Source of the DNA: Phenylobacterium sp.
Lineage (GTDB): Bacteria; Pseudomonadota; Alphaproteobacteria; Caulobacterales; Caulobacteraceae
Direction: 5' to 3'
DNA length: 8,341 nucleotides
Assembly: GCA_028291285.1 (NCBI GenBank)
Contig: JAQGIJ010000049.1
Location: forward strand, 1-8,341
Below, in pieces: positions 1 through 7,494 of this stretch. A program made the position numbers and the translations under genes. The stretch's first letter is position 1; every line of letters begins with the position of its first letter. The notes under the pieces were generated by a model. The model saw only the letters and a program-made list of their open reading frames with translations, ran no database searches and had not been told where the DNA came from.

Positions 1-456
<456 letters not shown>

Positions 457-492
457 AGACCATCATCGACAGCCCAAAAGAGGGATAATACT

Positions 493-1902
493 ATGCCGAC
501 GGCCCAAGACATCCTGAACCAGATCAAGGAGAAGGACGTCAAATACGTCGACGTGCGCTTCACCGACATTCGCGGGAAGATGCAGCACGTCACCTTCGAC
601 ATCGACCTCGTCGACGACGACTTCCTCAACGACGGGACCATGTTCGACGGCTCCTCGATCGCCGGCTGGAAGGCGATCAACGAGTCCGACATGAAGCTGC
701 GGCCCGACCTCTCGACCGCGATCATCGATCCGTTCTACCAGCAGACCACGCTGGCGCTGTTCTGCGACGTGGTGAACCCCGACACCGGGACCCCCTACAG
801 CCGCGACCCGCGCTCGATCGCCAAGGCGGCGCTGAACTACGTCAAGCAGGCGGGCATCGGCGACACCGTCTACTTCGGCCCGGAAGCCGAGTTCTTCATC
901 TTCGACGACGTGCGCTGGGACACCGCCCCCAACAACACCTTCTACGCCTATGATTCCATCGAGCTGCCGGTCAACACCGGCAAGGTCTATCCGGAAGGCA
1001 ACATGGGCCACCGGCCCGGCCCCAAGGGCGGCTATTTCCCGGTGAACCCGGTGGACTCCGGCCAGGACCTGCGCGGCGAGATGCTGGCGGTGATGGGCGA
1101 GCTCGGCATGAAGCCGGAGAAGCACCACCACGAGGTGGCGCCGGCGCAGCACGAGCTCGGCCTGAAGTTCGACGAGCTGATCACCATGGCCGACCGGATG
1201 CAGCTCTATAAGTACGTGATCCACAACGTGGCCCACGCCTACGGCAAGACGGCGACCTTCATGGCCAAGCCGATGTTCGCCGACAACGGCTCGGGCATGC
1301 ACGTCCACCAGTCGATCTGGAAGGACGGCCAGCCGATGTTCGCGGGCGACAAGTACGCCGGCCTGTCGGACACCTGCCTCTGGTACATCGGCGGCATCAT
1401 CAAGCACGCCAAGGCGATCAACGCCTTCTCCAACTCGACCACCAACTCCTACAAGCGCCTGGTGCCCGGCTACGAAGCCCCGGTGAAGCTGGCCTATTCG
1501 GCCCGCAACCGGTCCGCCTCGATCCGCATCCCGCACGTGGACAGCCCCAAGGGCAAGCGGATCGAAGCCCGCTTCCCCGACCCGATGGGCAACCCCTACC
1601 TGACCTTCGTGGCGCTGCTGATGGCCGGCCTCGACGGGGTGATCAACAAGATCGATCCGGGCGGCCCGGCCGACAAGAACCTCTACGACCTGCCGCCGCG
1701 CGAGCAGAAGAAGATCCCGGAAGTCTGCGGCTCGCTCCGCGAGGCGCTGGAGAACCTCGACAAGGACCGCGCCTTCCTGAAGGCCGGCGGGGTGATGGAC
1801 GACGACTTCATCGACGCCTACATCGAGCTGAAGATGGAAGAGGTCATGCGCCTGCAGCTCCACCCGCACCCGGTGGAATTCGACATGTACTTCAAGTGCT
1901 AA
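493..1902 (+). CDS. glnA: Glutamine synthetase, type I (GlnA)
   Basis: This dodecameric cytosolic enzyme makes glutamine from glutamate, ammonia and ATP, the main route of ammonium assimilation. The 469-residue product has full GSI length. Visible signatures are the beta-grasp motif FDGSSIAGW (51-59), the metal-binding glutamates in GPEAEFF (E131, E133), [11 protein letters not shown] (211-221), the ATP/glutamate loop [10 protein letters not shown] (265-274), and the catalytic-site stretch RIEAR (356-360). NLYDLPP places Tyr398 at the position adenylylated by GlnE, so this is a GSI-beta enzyme under covalent control. An AGAGGGA sequence around 480-486 gives a good ribosome binding site seven bases before ATG 493. 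The gene lies 36 bases after glnB, so PII and its downstream target are probably co-transcribed. An intrinsic terminator follows. Confidence 0.98.
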   Translation: MPTAQDILNQIKEKDVKYVDVRFTDIRGKMQHVTFDIDLVDDDFLNDGTMFDGSSIAGWKAINESDMKLRPDLSTAIIDPFYQQTTLALFCDVVNPDTGTPYSRDPRSIAKAALNYVKQAGIGDTVYFGPEAEFFIFDDVRWDTAPNNTFYAYDSIELPVNTGKVYPEGNMGHRPGPKGGYFPVNPVDSGQDLRGEMLAVMGELGMKPEKHHHEVAPAQHELGLKFDELITMADRMQLYKYVIHNVAHAYGKTATFMAKPMFADNGSGMHVHQSIWKDGQPMFAGDKYAGLSDTCLWYIGGIIKHAKAINAFSNSTTNSYKRLVPGYEAPVKLAYSARNRSASIRIPHVDSPKGKRIEARFPDPMGNPYLTFVALLMAGLDGVINKIDPGGPADKNLYDLPPREQKKIPEVCGSLREALENLDKDRAFLKAGGVMDDDFIDAYIELKMEEVMRLQLHPHPVEFDMYFKC

Positions 1903-1928
1903 GGCGCAGCGCCTAAGCGAAAGAACGA

Positions 1929-1956
1929 GGGCCGCGGATCGCTCCGCGGCCCTTTT
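1929..1956 (+). terminator. Intrinsic terminator of glnBA
   Basis: A perfect 10-bp GC-rich stem (1929-1938 pairs with 1943-1952) closes on a TCGC tetraloop and is followed directly by TTTT at 1953-1956. It starts 26 bases after the glnA stop. On the opposite strand the stem is followed only by a broken T-rich stretch, so it may act weakly for the converging small gene at 1984-2211. Confidence 0.9.
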
Positions 1957-1983
1957 CCTATCCCCTGTTGCGGCGTCGTCGCG

Positions 1984-2211
1984 TCAGGCCCGCTGGGCGA
2001 TCCACCAGTAGACGGCGAAGGCCACCGCCGCCGGCGCGCCATACGCCGAGGCGTTGAGCCAGGGATCGGCGCCATGCGGCAGGGCCGCGGAGATCGCCAC
2101 GCCCGTCGCCACCACGCCGAACAGAGCGGCGATCAGCCCGATAATGTTCATGAGCTCGGCCGGGACAGCGCGCACCCGCGCCTGGCCGCGTTCAGCAGAT
2201 TTGCCTGCCAT
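1984..2211 (-). CDS. Small membrane protein of unknown function
   Basis: I do not recognise this gene. The 75-residue product has a basic, polar N-terminus (1-20), a hydrophobic helix at about 21-45 (starting LMNIIGLIAAL) and a second at about 57-72 ending in YWWIA. That predicts an inner-membrane protein with two transmembrane segments. Codon use is strongly G/C-ending like the neighbours, which supports real coding. A GGGAG-like sequence lies roughly ten bases upstream of the ATG at 2211. An internal ATG at 2149-2151 would give a 55-residue protein beginning MNIIGLIAAL, an equally plausible start. The gene converges on glnA and lies 154 bases beyond the aqpS stop, so it probably has its own promoter, possibly at the AT-rich dyad 2263-2288. 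Confidence 0.6.
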   Translation of the reverse strand: MAGKSAERGQARVRAVPAELMNIIGLIAALFGVVATGVAISAALPHGADPWLNASAYGAPAAVAFAVYWWIAQRA

Positions 2212-2262
2212 CCTTCGTCTCTCCCACCCGGCGCCGCTTCATTCCCCCCCGGGGCGGCGCTC

Positions 2263-2288
2263 GAAAAATTAAGCTCTCGTAATTTTTC
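2263..2288. promoter_or_regulatory. AT-rich perfect dyad, candidate operator
   Basis: GAAAAATTA (2263-2271) and its exact complement TAATTTTTC (2280-2288) form a 9-bp inverted repeat with an 8-base spacer. The dyad stands out in a region of otherwise very high GC. It lies 52-77 bases upstream of the small membrane gene (minus strand) and about 80 bases past the end of aqpS. An 18- to 26-bp dyad of this form fits a dimeric regulator's binding site. A weak TTGTCA-like element sits at 2299-2294 on the minus strand, so a promoter for the small gene may overlap it. A terminator is less likely, because the stem is A/T-only in its centre and no separate U-run follows. The rest of the 2212-2365 spacer shows nothing else recognisable. 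Confidence 0.45.
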
Positions 2289-2365
2289 TCAGATGACAAG
2301 CGCTTAGGTGGCTCTGCTGTAGCGGAATGTCGGAAGGTGGCCAGGTCGCCGGCGCCCAGCCGAGG

Positions 2366-3064
2366 TCAGCGGGCGGGTTTGCCAAGCAGCCAGCCGAACA
2401 GCGCCACCGCCACCCCTGCGCCGGCGAGCTGGCTGGCGATGAAGGCGGGCGCGGAGGACGGCGCGATGCCGGCGAAGGTGTCCGACAGGCTGCGGGCGAT
2501 GGTCACCGCCGGGTTGGCGAACGAGGTGGACGCGGTGAACCAATAGGCCGCGGTGATGTAGAGGCCGACCATCATCGGCGTGGCCTGGGGCCGGAACCGC
2601 AGCGACCCCAGGATGGTGGCGACCAGGCCGAAGGTGGCGACCGCCTCCGAGAAGGCTTGCGCCGGTCCGTCCCTCAGCCTGGTCGAGACCTGCAGGATCG
2701 GCAGGGCGAACATGGCGTGGGCGGCCCAGACGCCGACGACCGCGCCGGCGAGCTGCGCCGGGATGTAGAGCGCGGCCAGCCCGGCGGACAGCTCCCGGCG
2801 GACGGCGAACATCAGGCTGACCACCGGGTTGAAGTGCGCCCCCGAGATCGGGCCGAAGACGGTGATCAGCACGACCAGGGCCGCCCCGGTGGCGAGAGTG
2901 TTACCCAAGAGCGCGATGGCGACGTTGCCGCCGGCCAGCCGCTCGCCCATGACGCCTGAGCCGATCACCACCGCCAACAGCAAGGCCGTGCCCAGCGCCT
3001 CGGCGGCGAGCTTGCGGCCGAGGTCGAAGTCTTCGAGCGGCGGCTCCAGGCTGGCGTCGCTCAT
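2366..3064 (-). CDS. aqpS: Aquaglyceroporin-like channel of the arsenic cluster (AqpS type)
   Basis: This 232-residue MIP-family channel would let arsenite, As(OH)3, cross the inner membrane down its gradient after ArsC has made it. About six membrane segments are visible (roughly 18-40, 46-70, 94-117, 136-155, 162-180, 203-226). The two half-helix motifs are HFNPV at 78-81 (NPV rather than NPA) and FANPAV at 182-187 (standard NPA). The position after the second NPA, usually the Arg of the selectivity filter, is Val187; an Arg follows at 190. The start at 3064 overlaps the arsC stop as ATGA, implying translational coupling. The upstream in-frame ATG at 3196 would read back through arsC and is not credible. 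S. meliloti AqpS, also encoded in an ars operon in place of a pump, is the closest known role. Transport itself is inferred. Confidence 0.88.
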   Translation of the reverse strand: MSDASLEPPLEDFDLGRKLAAEALGTALLLAVVIGSGVMGERLAGGNVAIALLGNTLATGAALVVLITVFGPISGAHFNPVVSLMFAVRRELSAGLAALYIPAQLAGAVVGVWAAHAMFALPILQVSTRLRDGPAQAFSEAVATFGLVATILGSLRFRPQATPMMVGLYITAAYWFTASTSFANPAVTIARSLSDTFAGIAPSSAPAFIASQLAGAGVAVALFGWLLGKPAR

Positions 3065-3591
3065 TCCGCGGTGGCGGCCGGTTCGCTGGTGGAGCGGCCG
3101 ATGTCGCCGAGGCGCTTCTGCAGGGCCAGGCGATCGAGCGAGGTCATCGGCAGGTTCATGAACAGGTCGATGCGGTTGTTCAGCATCCGGTAGCAATCGG
3201 CGAAGGCGAGGCCGATCTGCGCCTCATTGCCGGTCGCCAGCGCCGGGTCCGGCATGCCCCAGTGAGCGGTCATCGGCTGGCCCGGCCAGATCGGACAGAC
3301 CTCGCCAGCGGCGTTGTCACAGACGGTGAACACGAAATCGAGTTCCGGCGCATCCGGGTTGGTGGCGCGGGAGAACTCGTCCCAGGCCTTCGAGCGGAAG
3401 CTGCTGGTGTCGTGATTGAACTTCTCCAGCAAGGCCAAGGCGTGCGGGTTGACCTTGCCGGCGGGCATCGAGCCCGCGGACCAGGCCTTGAACCGCCCCA
3501 TGCCGGCGCGGCTCATGATCGCCTCGGCGATGATCGAGCGGCAGGAGTTGCCGGTGCAGAGAAACAGCACGTTGTAAGGGCGGTCGGTCAT
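3061..3591 (-). CDS. arsC: Arsenate reductase, LMW-phosphatase family (ArsC)
   Basis: ArsC reduces arsenate to arsenite in the cytosol. The 176-residue product belongs to the low-molecular-weight tyrosine phosphatase fold, not the glutaredoxin-like plasmid R773 type. The P-loop CTGNSCRS (12-19) supplies the CX5R site, with nucleophile Cys12 and Arg18. Cys91 and Cys99 in CDNAAGEVC are placed to form the relay disulfides of this class, and HWGMPDP (110-116) carries the general acid Asp115. Whether electrons come from thioredoxin or from glutathione/glutaredoxin cannot be read from the sequence. The chosen ATG at 3591 gives MTDRPYNVLFLC and has GGGAG eight bases upstream; a longer reading from 3639 would overlap arsR. 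It lies 17 bases after arsR and overlaps aqpS by four bases, so the three form one operon. Confidence 0.94.
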   Translation of the reverse strand: MTDRPYNVLFLCTGNSCRSIIAEAIMSRAGMGRFKAWSAGSMPAGKVNPHALALLEKFNHDTSSFRSKAWDEFSRATNPDAPELDFVFTVCDNAAGEVCPIWPGQPMTAHWGMPDPALATGNEAQIGLAFADCYRMLNNRIDLFMNLPMTSLDRLALQKRLGDIGRSTSEPAATAE

Positions 3592-3608
3592 CGAAGCGTC
3601 TCCCAAGT

Positions 3609-3962
3609 TCAGGCGCACCGGCCTTCGGCGTCGCAGCACTGGCTCACCACCGCGGCGAGCGGCGCGCAGATCTCCGACGAACCGGCGCAGCAGTCCTCCA
3701 TCAGGAAGGCCAGCAGCTCGCGCATGGCGCCGTAGTCGGCGGTGTAGATGATCGAGCGGCCGTCGCGCCGGGAGCGGATCAGGCCCGCATGGCTGAGGAC
3801 GTTGAGATTGGCCGAAAGGGTGTTGGGCAGGACCTCGGCGCGGCGGGCGATCTCGCCGGCGGCCAGGCCGGCGCTTCCGGCCTGGACCAGCATGCGGAAC
3901 ACCGCGACCCGGCCCTCGTGGGCCAGGGCGGCCAGGCTCGCGACGGCGGGCTTGATTTCCAT
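3609..3962 (-). CDS. arsR: ArsR/SmtB-family arsenic-responsive repressor
   Basis: This 117-residue winged-helix repressor would bind the short arsR-arsH gap and release it when As(III) or Sb(III) binds its cysteines. The winged-helix DNA-binding region spans about residues 8-75: GEIARRAEVLPNTLSANLNVL (36-56) is the helix-turn-helix and RRDGRSIIYTAD (65-76) the wing. The classical CXC metal site of E. coli-type ArsR in the recognition helix is absent. Instead the C-terminus carries Cys91, Cys92, Cys99, Cys109, Cys110 and Cys116. A C-terminal Cys-Cys plus third Cys site is known from Acidithiobacillus ferrooxidans ArsR, so this is probably the same general class. It is the first gene of the arsR-arsC-aqpS operon and starts right at the divergent control region. 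Confidence 0.93.
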   Translation of the reverse strand: MEIKPAVASLAALAHEGRVAVFRMLVQAGSAGLAAGEIARRAEVLPNTLSANLNVLSHAGLIRSRRDGRSIIYTADYGAMRELLAFLMEDCCAGSSEICAPLAAVVSQCCDAEGRCA

Positions 3963-3984
3963 AATTCTACGATACTAGAAGTAT
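3963..3984. promoter_or_regulatory. Candidate ArsR operator in the arsR-arsH divergent gap
   Basis: The AT-rich gap between the two divergent genes holds two overlapping inverted repeats. ATACT-AGA-AGTAT (3972-3984) is a perfect 5-bp dyad with a 3-base spacer. TTCTA (3965-3969) with TAGAA (3976-3980) is a second 5-bp dyad with a 6-base spacer, sharing its right arm. On the minus strand TAGAAT (3969-3964) and TATACT (3985-3980) resemble -10 elements, but I could not assign a matching -35, so the exact promoters are open. One ArsR dimer bound here could block transcription both ways. The operator role is inferred from position and symmetry. Confidence 0.55.
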
Positions 3985-4005
3985 ATGACAGTTGGAAGAC
4001 CACGC

Positions 4006-4746
4006 ATGACCGACTTTCCCGCGCTCGACGGACAGTTCCTCTCCAGGCCCAGGCAGGCGGACCTGGAGCCCACCGCCCTGGCGTCCCATCCGCCGCGCAT
4101 CCTGCTGCTCTACGGCTCGCTGCGGGAGCGGTCCTTCAGCCGGCTGCTGGTGGAAGAGGCCGCGCGCATCCTCGAGCGCCTGGGGGCGGAGACGCGGATC
4201 TTCGACCCGCGCGAGCTGCCGCTGCCGGACGCCGCGCCGCCGGGCCACCCGAAGGTGCAGGAACTGCGCGCGCTGTCGCAGTGGTCCGAGGGCCAGGTGT
4301 GGTGCAGCCCCGAGCGGCATGGCGCGATCAGCGCGGTGATGAAGGCGCAGATCGACTGGATCCCCCTGGAGATCGGCAGCGTGCGGCCGACGCAGGGTCG
4401 AACCCTGGCGGTCATGCAGGTCAGCGGCGGGTCGCAGTCGTTCAATGCGGTGAACACGCTTCGCCTGCTCGGGCGCTGGATGCGGATGATCACCATCCCC
4501 AACCAGTCCTCGGTGGCCAAGGCCTACCAGGAGTTCGACGAGGCGGGCCGCATGAAGCCGTCGGCCTATTATGACCGCCTCGTCGACGTGATGGAGGAGC
4601 TTTACAAGTTCACCCTGCTGACCCGCGACCGGGCGGACTATCTCGTCGACCGCTACAGCGAGCGCAAGGCGCAGGGGCGTCTGCCCCATGGCGCTGAACT
4701 CGCCGCCGCGGCGATGGCGGAGGAGACCAGGAGCAAGGGCGGCTAA
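4006..4746 (+). CDS. arsH: ArsH, NADPH-dependent FMN flavoprotein of arsenic resistance
   Basis: ArsH is a flavodoxin-like NADPH:FMN oxidoreductase. Family members oxidise trivalent methylated or aromatic arsenicals to less toxic pentavalent forms, and some reduce quinones or metals. The 246-residue product carries the FMN phosphate loop GSLRERSFS (38-46), the ArsH-specific stretch from SPERHG through QIDWIPL (101-121) and [10 protein letters not shown] (141-150). The first 30 residues are the usual polar arm used in tetramer formation. I chose ATG 4006 because GGAAG (3994-3998) lies seven bases before it. An in-frame ATG at 3985 would add seven residues and touch the operator. The gene runs opposite to arsR, arsC and aqpS and probably shares ArsR control. 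There is no clear terminator before parE. Confidence 0.95.
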   Translation: MTDFPALDGQFLSRPRQADLEPTALASHPPRILLLYGSLRERSFSRLLVEEAARILERLGAETRIFDPRELPLPDAAPPGHPKVQELRALSQWSEGQVWCSPERHGAISAVMKAQIDWIPLEIGSVRPTQGRTLAVMQVSGGSQSFNAVNTLRLLGRWMRMITIPNQSSVAKAYQEFDEAGRMKPSAYYDRLVDVMEELYKFTLLTRDRADYLVDRYSERKAQGRLPHGAELAAAAMAEETRSKGG

Positions 4747-4863
4747 GGTCGGGTTTCCGCCTGCGGAGGAGCGCCCTGCCCCGCCCGGCTCCAACGCCGC
4801 ATTGCGTTTGCCGCCCGCGGGACTCATACGGGGTCCCAGAATCGCCTCACCCTGCGTCGAGCC

Positions 4864-6948
4864 ATGCCCCCCAAAGCCAACGCCCAAGCTTCGCTTTTCG
4901 ACGAGGCGCTGAACCCGGCGCCGGCCGCGCCGCTGGCCGAGACCCACGAGCCGCGCGCCGATCCCGAGGTCATCGGGCTGAAGCCGCCCGCGAGCCCACC
5001 GGCGGGCAGCTCGGGCGGCGGCTATTCGGCCAAGGACATCGAGGTCCTCGAGGGCCTGGAGCCGGTGCGCAAGCGGCCCGGCATGTACATCGGCGGCACC
5101 GACGAGCGGTCGCTGCACCACCTGTTCGCCGAGGTGCTCGACAACTCGATGGACGAGGCCGTGGCCGGCCACGCCAAGGTGATCGAGGTGAGCCTCGACG
5201 CCGAGGGCGTGCTGACGGTGCGCGACGACGGGCGCGGCATACCGGTGGACCCGCACCCCAAGCATCCCGGTAAGTCGGCGCTGGAGGTCATCATGACCGT
5301 CCTGCACTCGGGCGGGAAATTCTCCGGCAAGGCCTACGAGACCTCCGGCGGCCTGCACGGCGTCGGCATCTCGGTGGTCAACGCGCTGTCCGAGCGGGTC
5401 GAGGTCAACGTCTGGAAGGACGGCTTCGAGTGGCGCCAGAGCTTCAGCCGCGGCAAGCCGCTGGGCGGAATCGTAAAGATCGCCCCCACCAGGAAGAAGG
5501 GCACGGCGATCAGCTTCCGGCCCGACCCGGTGATCTTCGGCGAGGGCGTGGCGTTCAAGCCGGCCCGGCTCTACCGGATGGCGCGGTCCAAGGCCTATCT
5601 GTTCGGCGGGGTGGAGATTCGCTGGAAGTGCGATCCATCCCGCCTGCACGACCAGACCCCGGCCGAGGCGGTGTTCCGCTTCCCCAACGGCCTGGCCGAC
5701 TTCCTGGCCGAGCGGGTCAAGGACATCGAGACGGTGACGCCTGAGCCCGTCGCCGGGCGCTGGGAGCGGCCGGGCGAAACCGGCAAGATCGAATGGGCGG
5801 TGGCCTGGACGCCGGCCGGCTTCGGCGAGGCCGACGGCTTCATGCAATCCTACTCCAACACCGTGCCGACGCCGGAGGGCGGCACCCACGAGGCGGGGCT
5901 GCGCGCGGCGCTGACCCGGGGGCTGAAGCAGTACGCCGAGCTGACCGGCGAGAAGCGCGGCGGGCTGCTCACCGCCGAGGACGTGGTCGCCCAGGCCGGC
6001 GCCCTGATCAGCGTGTTCATCGCCAACCCCGAGTTCCAGGGCCAGACCAAGGAGAAGCTCTCCTCGGGCGACGCCCAGCGGCTGGTGGAAAAGGCGCTCG
6101 CCGACCCCTTCGACCACTGGCTGACCGCCCAACCCAAGGCCGCCAGCGCGCTGCTGCAGTTCGTCATCGAGCGGGCCGAGGAGCGGCTGAAGCGCCGGCG
6201 CGATAAGGAGGTCGCCCGCGCCAGCGCAACCCGCAAGCTGCGCCTGCCCGGCAAGCTGGCGGATTGCTCCGGCAACGCCATCGACGGGGCGGAGATCTTC
6301 CTGGTGGAGGGCGACAGCGCCGGCGGCTCGGCCAAGCAGGCGCGCAACCGCAAGAGCCAGGCGATCCTGCCGCTCCGGGGCAAGATCCTCAACGTCGCCT
6401 CGGCCTCGCTGGACAAGACCGGCGGCAACAAGGAGCTGGCCGACCTGATGCTGGCGCTGGGCGTGCAGGGCGGGGCGAAGTTCAAGGAAGAGGATCTGCG
6501 CTACGAGCGCGTGATCATCATGACCGACGCCGACGTCGACGGCGCCCACATCGCCAGCCTGCTGATCACCTTCTTCTACCGCACCATGCCGGACATGATC
6601 CGCGCCGGGCGGCTGTTCCTGGCGCTGCCGCCGCTCTATCGGCTGAGCCATGGCGGCAAGGCGGTCTACGCCCGCGACGACGCCCACCGCGACCAGCTGC
6701 TGGCCACCGACTTCAAGGGCAAGAAGCCGGACATCAGCCGCTTCAAGGGCCTGGGCGAGATGATGCCGGCGCAGCTGAAGGAGACCACCATGGATCCTTC
6801 CAAGCGCACCCTGGCCCGCGTCACCCTGCCCCGCGCCGAGGAGAGCGTGGCCGACCTGGTGGAGGCGCTGATGGGCCGCAAGCCCGAGCTGCGCTTCCGC
6901 TTCATCCAGGAGAACGCCGAGTTCGCCGTGGCGGATCTGGACGTGTGA
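4864..6948 (+). CDS. parE: DNA topoisomerase IV subunit B (ParE)
   Basis: ParE is the ATPase subunit of topoisomerase IV, which with ParC unlinks daughter chromosomes. The 694-residue product has the GHKL ATPase fold with E90 and N94 in EVLDNSMDEA, DDGRGIP (121-127) and GGLHGVG (162-168). QTK at 394-396 supplies the ATP-contacting Lys of the transducer domain. The Toprim domain shows EGDSAGGSA (482-490), PLRGKILN (503-510) and TDADVDGAH (554-562). Length and the C-terminal ending NAEFAVADLDV favour ParE over the roughly 800-residue GyrB. Residues 1-53 form a Pro/Ala-rich extension absent from E. coli ParE. No in-frame ATG is available until residue 74, so ATG 4864 is kept although its ribosome site (GAG) is weak. 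The 117-base gap after arsH (4747-4863) shows no strong promoter. Confidence 0.95.
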   Translation: MPPKANAQASLFDEALNPAPAAPLAETHEPRADPEVIGLKPPASPPAGSSGGGYSAKDIEVLEGLEPVRKRPGMYIGGTDERSLHHLFAEVLDNSMDEAVAGHAKVIEVSLDAEGVLTVRDDGRGIPVDPHPKHPGKSALEVIMTVLHSGGKFSGKAYETSGGLHGVGISVVNALSERVEVNVWKDGFEWRQSFSRGKPLGGIVKIAPTRKKGTAISFRPDPVIFGEGVAFKPARLYRMARSKAYLFGGVEIRWKCDPSRLHDQTPAEAVFRFPNGLADFLAERVKDIETVTPEPVAGRWERPGETGKIEWAVAWTPAGFGEADGFMQSYSNTVPTPEGGTHEAGLRAALTRGLKQYAELTGEKRGGLLTAEDVVAQAGALISVFIANPEFQGQTKEKLSSGDAQRLVEKALADPFDHWLTAQPKAASALLQFVIERAEERLKRRRDKEVARASATRKLRLPGKLADCSGNAIDGAEIFLVEGDSAGGSAKQARNRKSQAILPLRGKILNVASASLDKTGGNKELADLMLALGVQGGAKFKEEDLRYERVIIMTDADVDGAHIASLLITFFYRTMPDMIRAGRLFLALPPLYRLSHGGKAVYARDDAHRDQLLATDFKGKKPDISRFKGLGEMMPAQLKETTMDPSKRTLARVTLPRAEESVADLVEALMGRKPELRFRFIQENAEFAVADLDV

Positions 6949-6956
6949 GGGCGCGC

Positions 6957-6980
6957 CCTCTCCCCGCTGGCGGGGAGAGG
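6957..6980. repeat. GC-rich inverted repeat after parE
   Basis: An 11-bp perfect inverted repeat (6957-6967 with 6970-6980) built on CTCTCCCCGC and GCGGGGAGAG begins eight bases after the parE stop. No T-run follows; the next bases are purine-rich. It may be a Rho-independent-like stop without a U-tract, an mRNA 3' stabiliser, or a copy of the CTCTCCCC/GGGGAGAG palindromes I recall as common between genes in Caulobacter relatives. Copy number cannot be judged from this window, where it occurs once. Confidence 0.6.
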
Positions 6981-7032
6981 AGAGAGAGGAACGGCCGCGG
7001 AAGCGGCGGCGTTGTGCCGGGCGGAGGTCGCG

Positions 7033-7494
7033 ATGGCGAAGAAGCACAAGCACAAGTCGCTGCTGCCGAAGCGGATCGCCGGCGTGAAGGTGCCCAAGGC
7101 GGTGCGCAAGGGCCGGCTGGGCGAGCTGCTCGCCTCGCAGACCGGCCGGGCGCTGCTGGCGCAGGCGGTGCTGGCCGCCGGCGCGATCGGGGCGACGAAG
7201 AAGGCGGGGGACGCGGTGGTCGACAAGGTCGAGGACGCCTCCCAGCCGGAGGGGCTGCGCGGTTTCGCCGGCGACGTCGCCGAACGGCTGAAGGCCCGCG
7301 GGACCGATGGCAAGGACGCCGGCGCGGCGGGCGCGGTGCTGGCGGTGGCGCTGGGCGAGGCGGCCCGGGCCTTCGTCAAAGCGCTGAACGAGCATCAGCG
7401 CCTGGCGGAACAGGGGCCGGCGGACTGGCGCGCCGAGGACGACGCCGAGGGCTCAAAAAAAAAGCCCGGCTCGTACCCGTCCCACACCCATTGA
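7033..7494 (+). CDS. Conserved-looking Ala/Lys-rich hypothetical protein
   Basis: I cannot assign a function. The 153-residue product starts with a very basic segment (MAKKHKHKSLLPKRIAGVKVPKAVRKGR, about 1-28; IAGVKVPK at 16-23). An Ala-rich, possibly membrane-associated helix follows (about 41-55, ALLAQAVLAAGAIGA) and then a polar stretch. A second Ala-rich helix lies at about 95-114, and the tail is acidic and polar. The IAGVKVPK segment reminds me of small uncharacterised alphaproteobacterial proteins, but that is memory, not a search. GGAGG at 7023-7027 lies five bases before ATG 7033, which fixes the start; an upstream TTG at 7012 is unnecessary. A run of nine A residues (7455-7463) sits 29 bases before the stop, so the last ten residues depend on its exact length. 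Whether it is co-transcribed with parE across the hairpin at 6957-6980 is uncertain. Confidence 0.75.
   Translation: MAKKHKHKSLLPKRIAGVKVPKAVRKGRLGELLASQTGRALLAQAVLAAGAIGATKKAGDAVVDKVEDASQPEGLRGFAGDVAERLKARGTDGKDAGAAGAVLAVALGEAARAFVKALNEHQRLAEQGPADWRAEDDAEGSKKKPGSYPSHTH

Noticed and set aside
463..1869. A 468-codon minus-strand open frame antisense to glnA
   Set aside because: It is a shadow of glnA: Val/His/Arg-rich low-complexity translation and no family motif.
3065..3196. Longer aquaporin reading starting at 3196
   Set aside because: The added 44 residues would be read out of frame through arsC and look like shadow sequence; the ATGA overlap start is clean.
4756..4767. Small hairpin TCCGC-CT-GCGGA after arsH as a terminator
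   Set aside because: The stem is only 5 bp with a 2-base loop and no T-run follows, so it is too weak to call.
3967..7395. An 1142-codon open frame on the minus strand, antisense to arsH and parE
   Set aside because: Its translation is rich in His, Arg, Gly and Leu with no recognisable domain, as expected for the antisense frame of strongly G/C-ending codons. arsH and parE on the other strand are certain.
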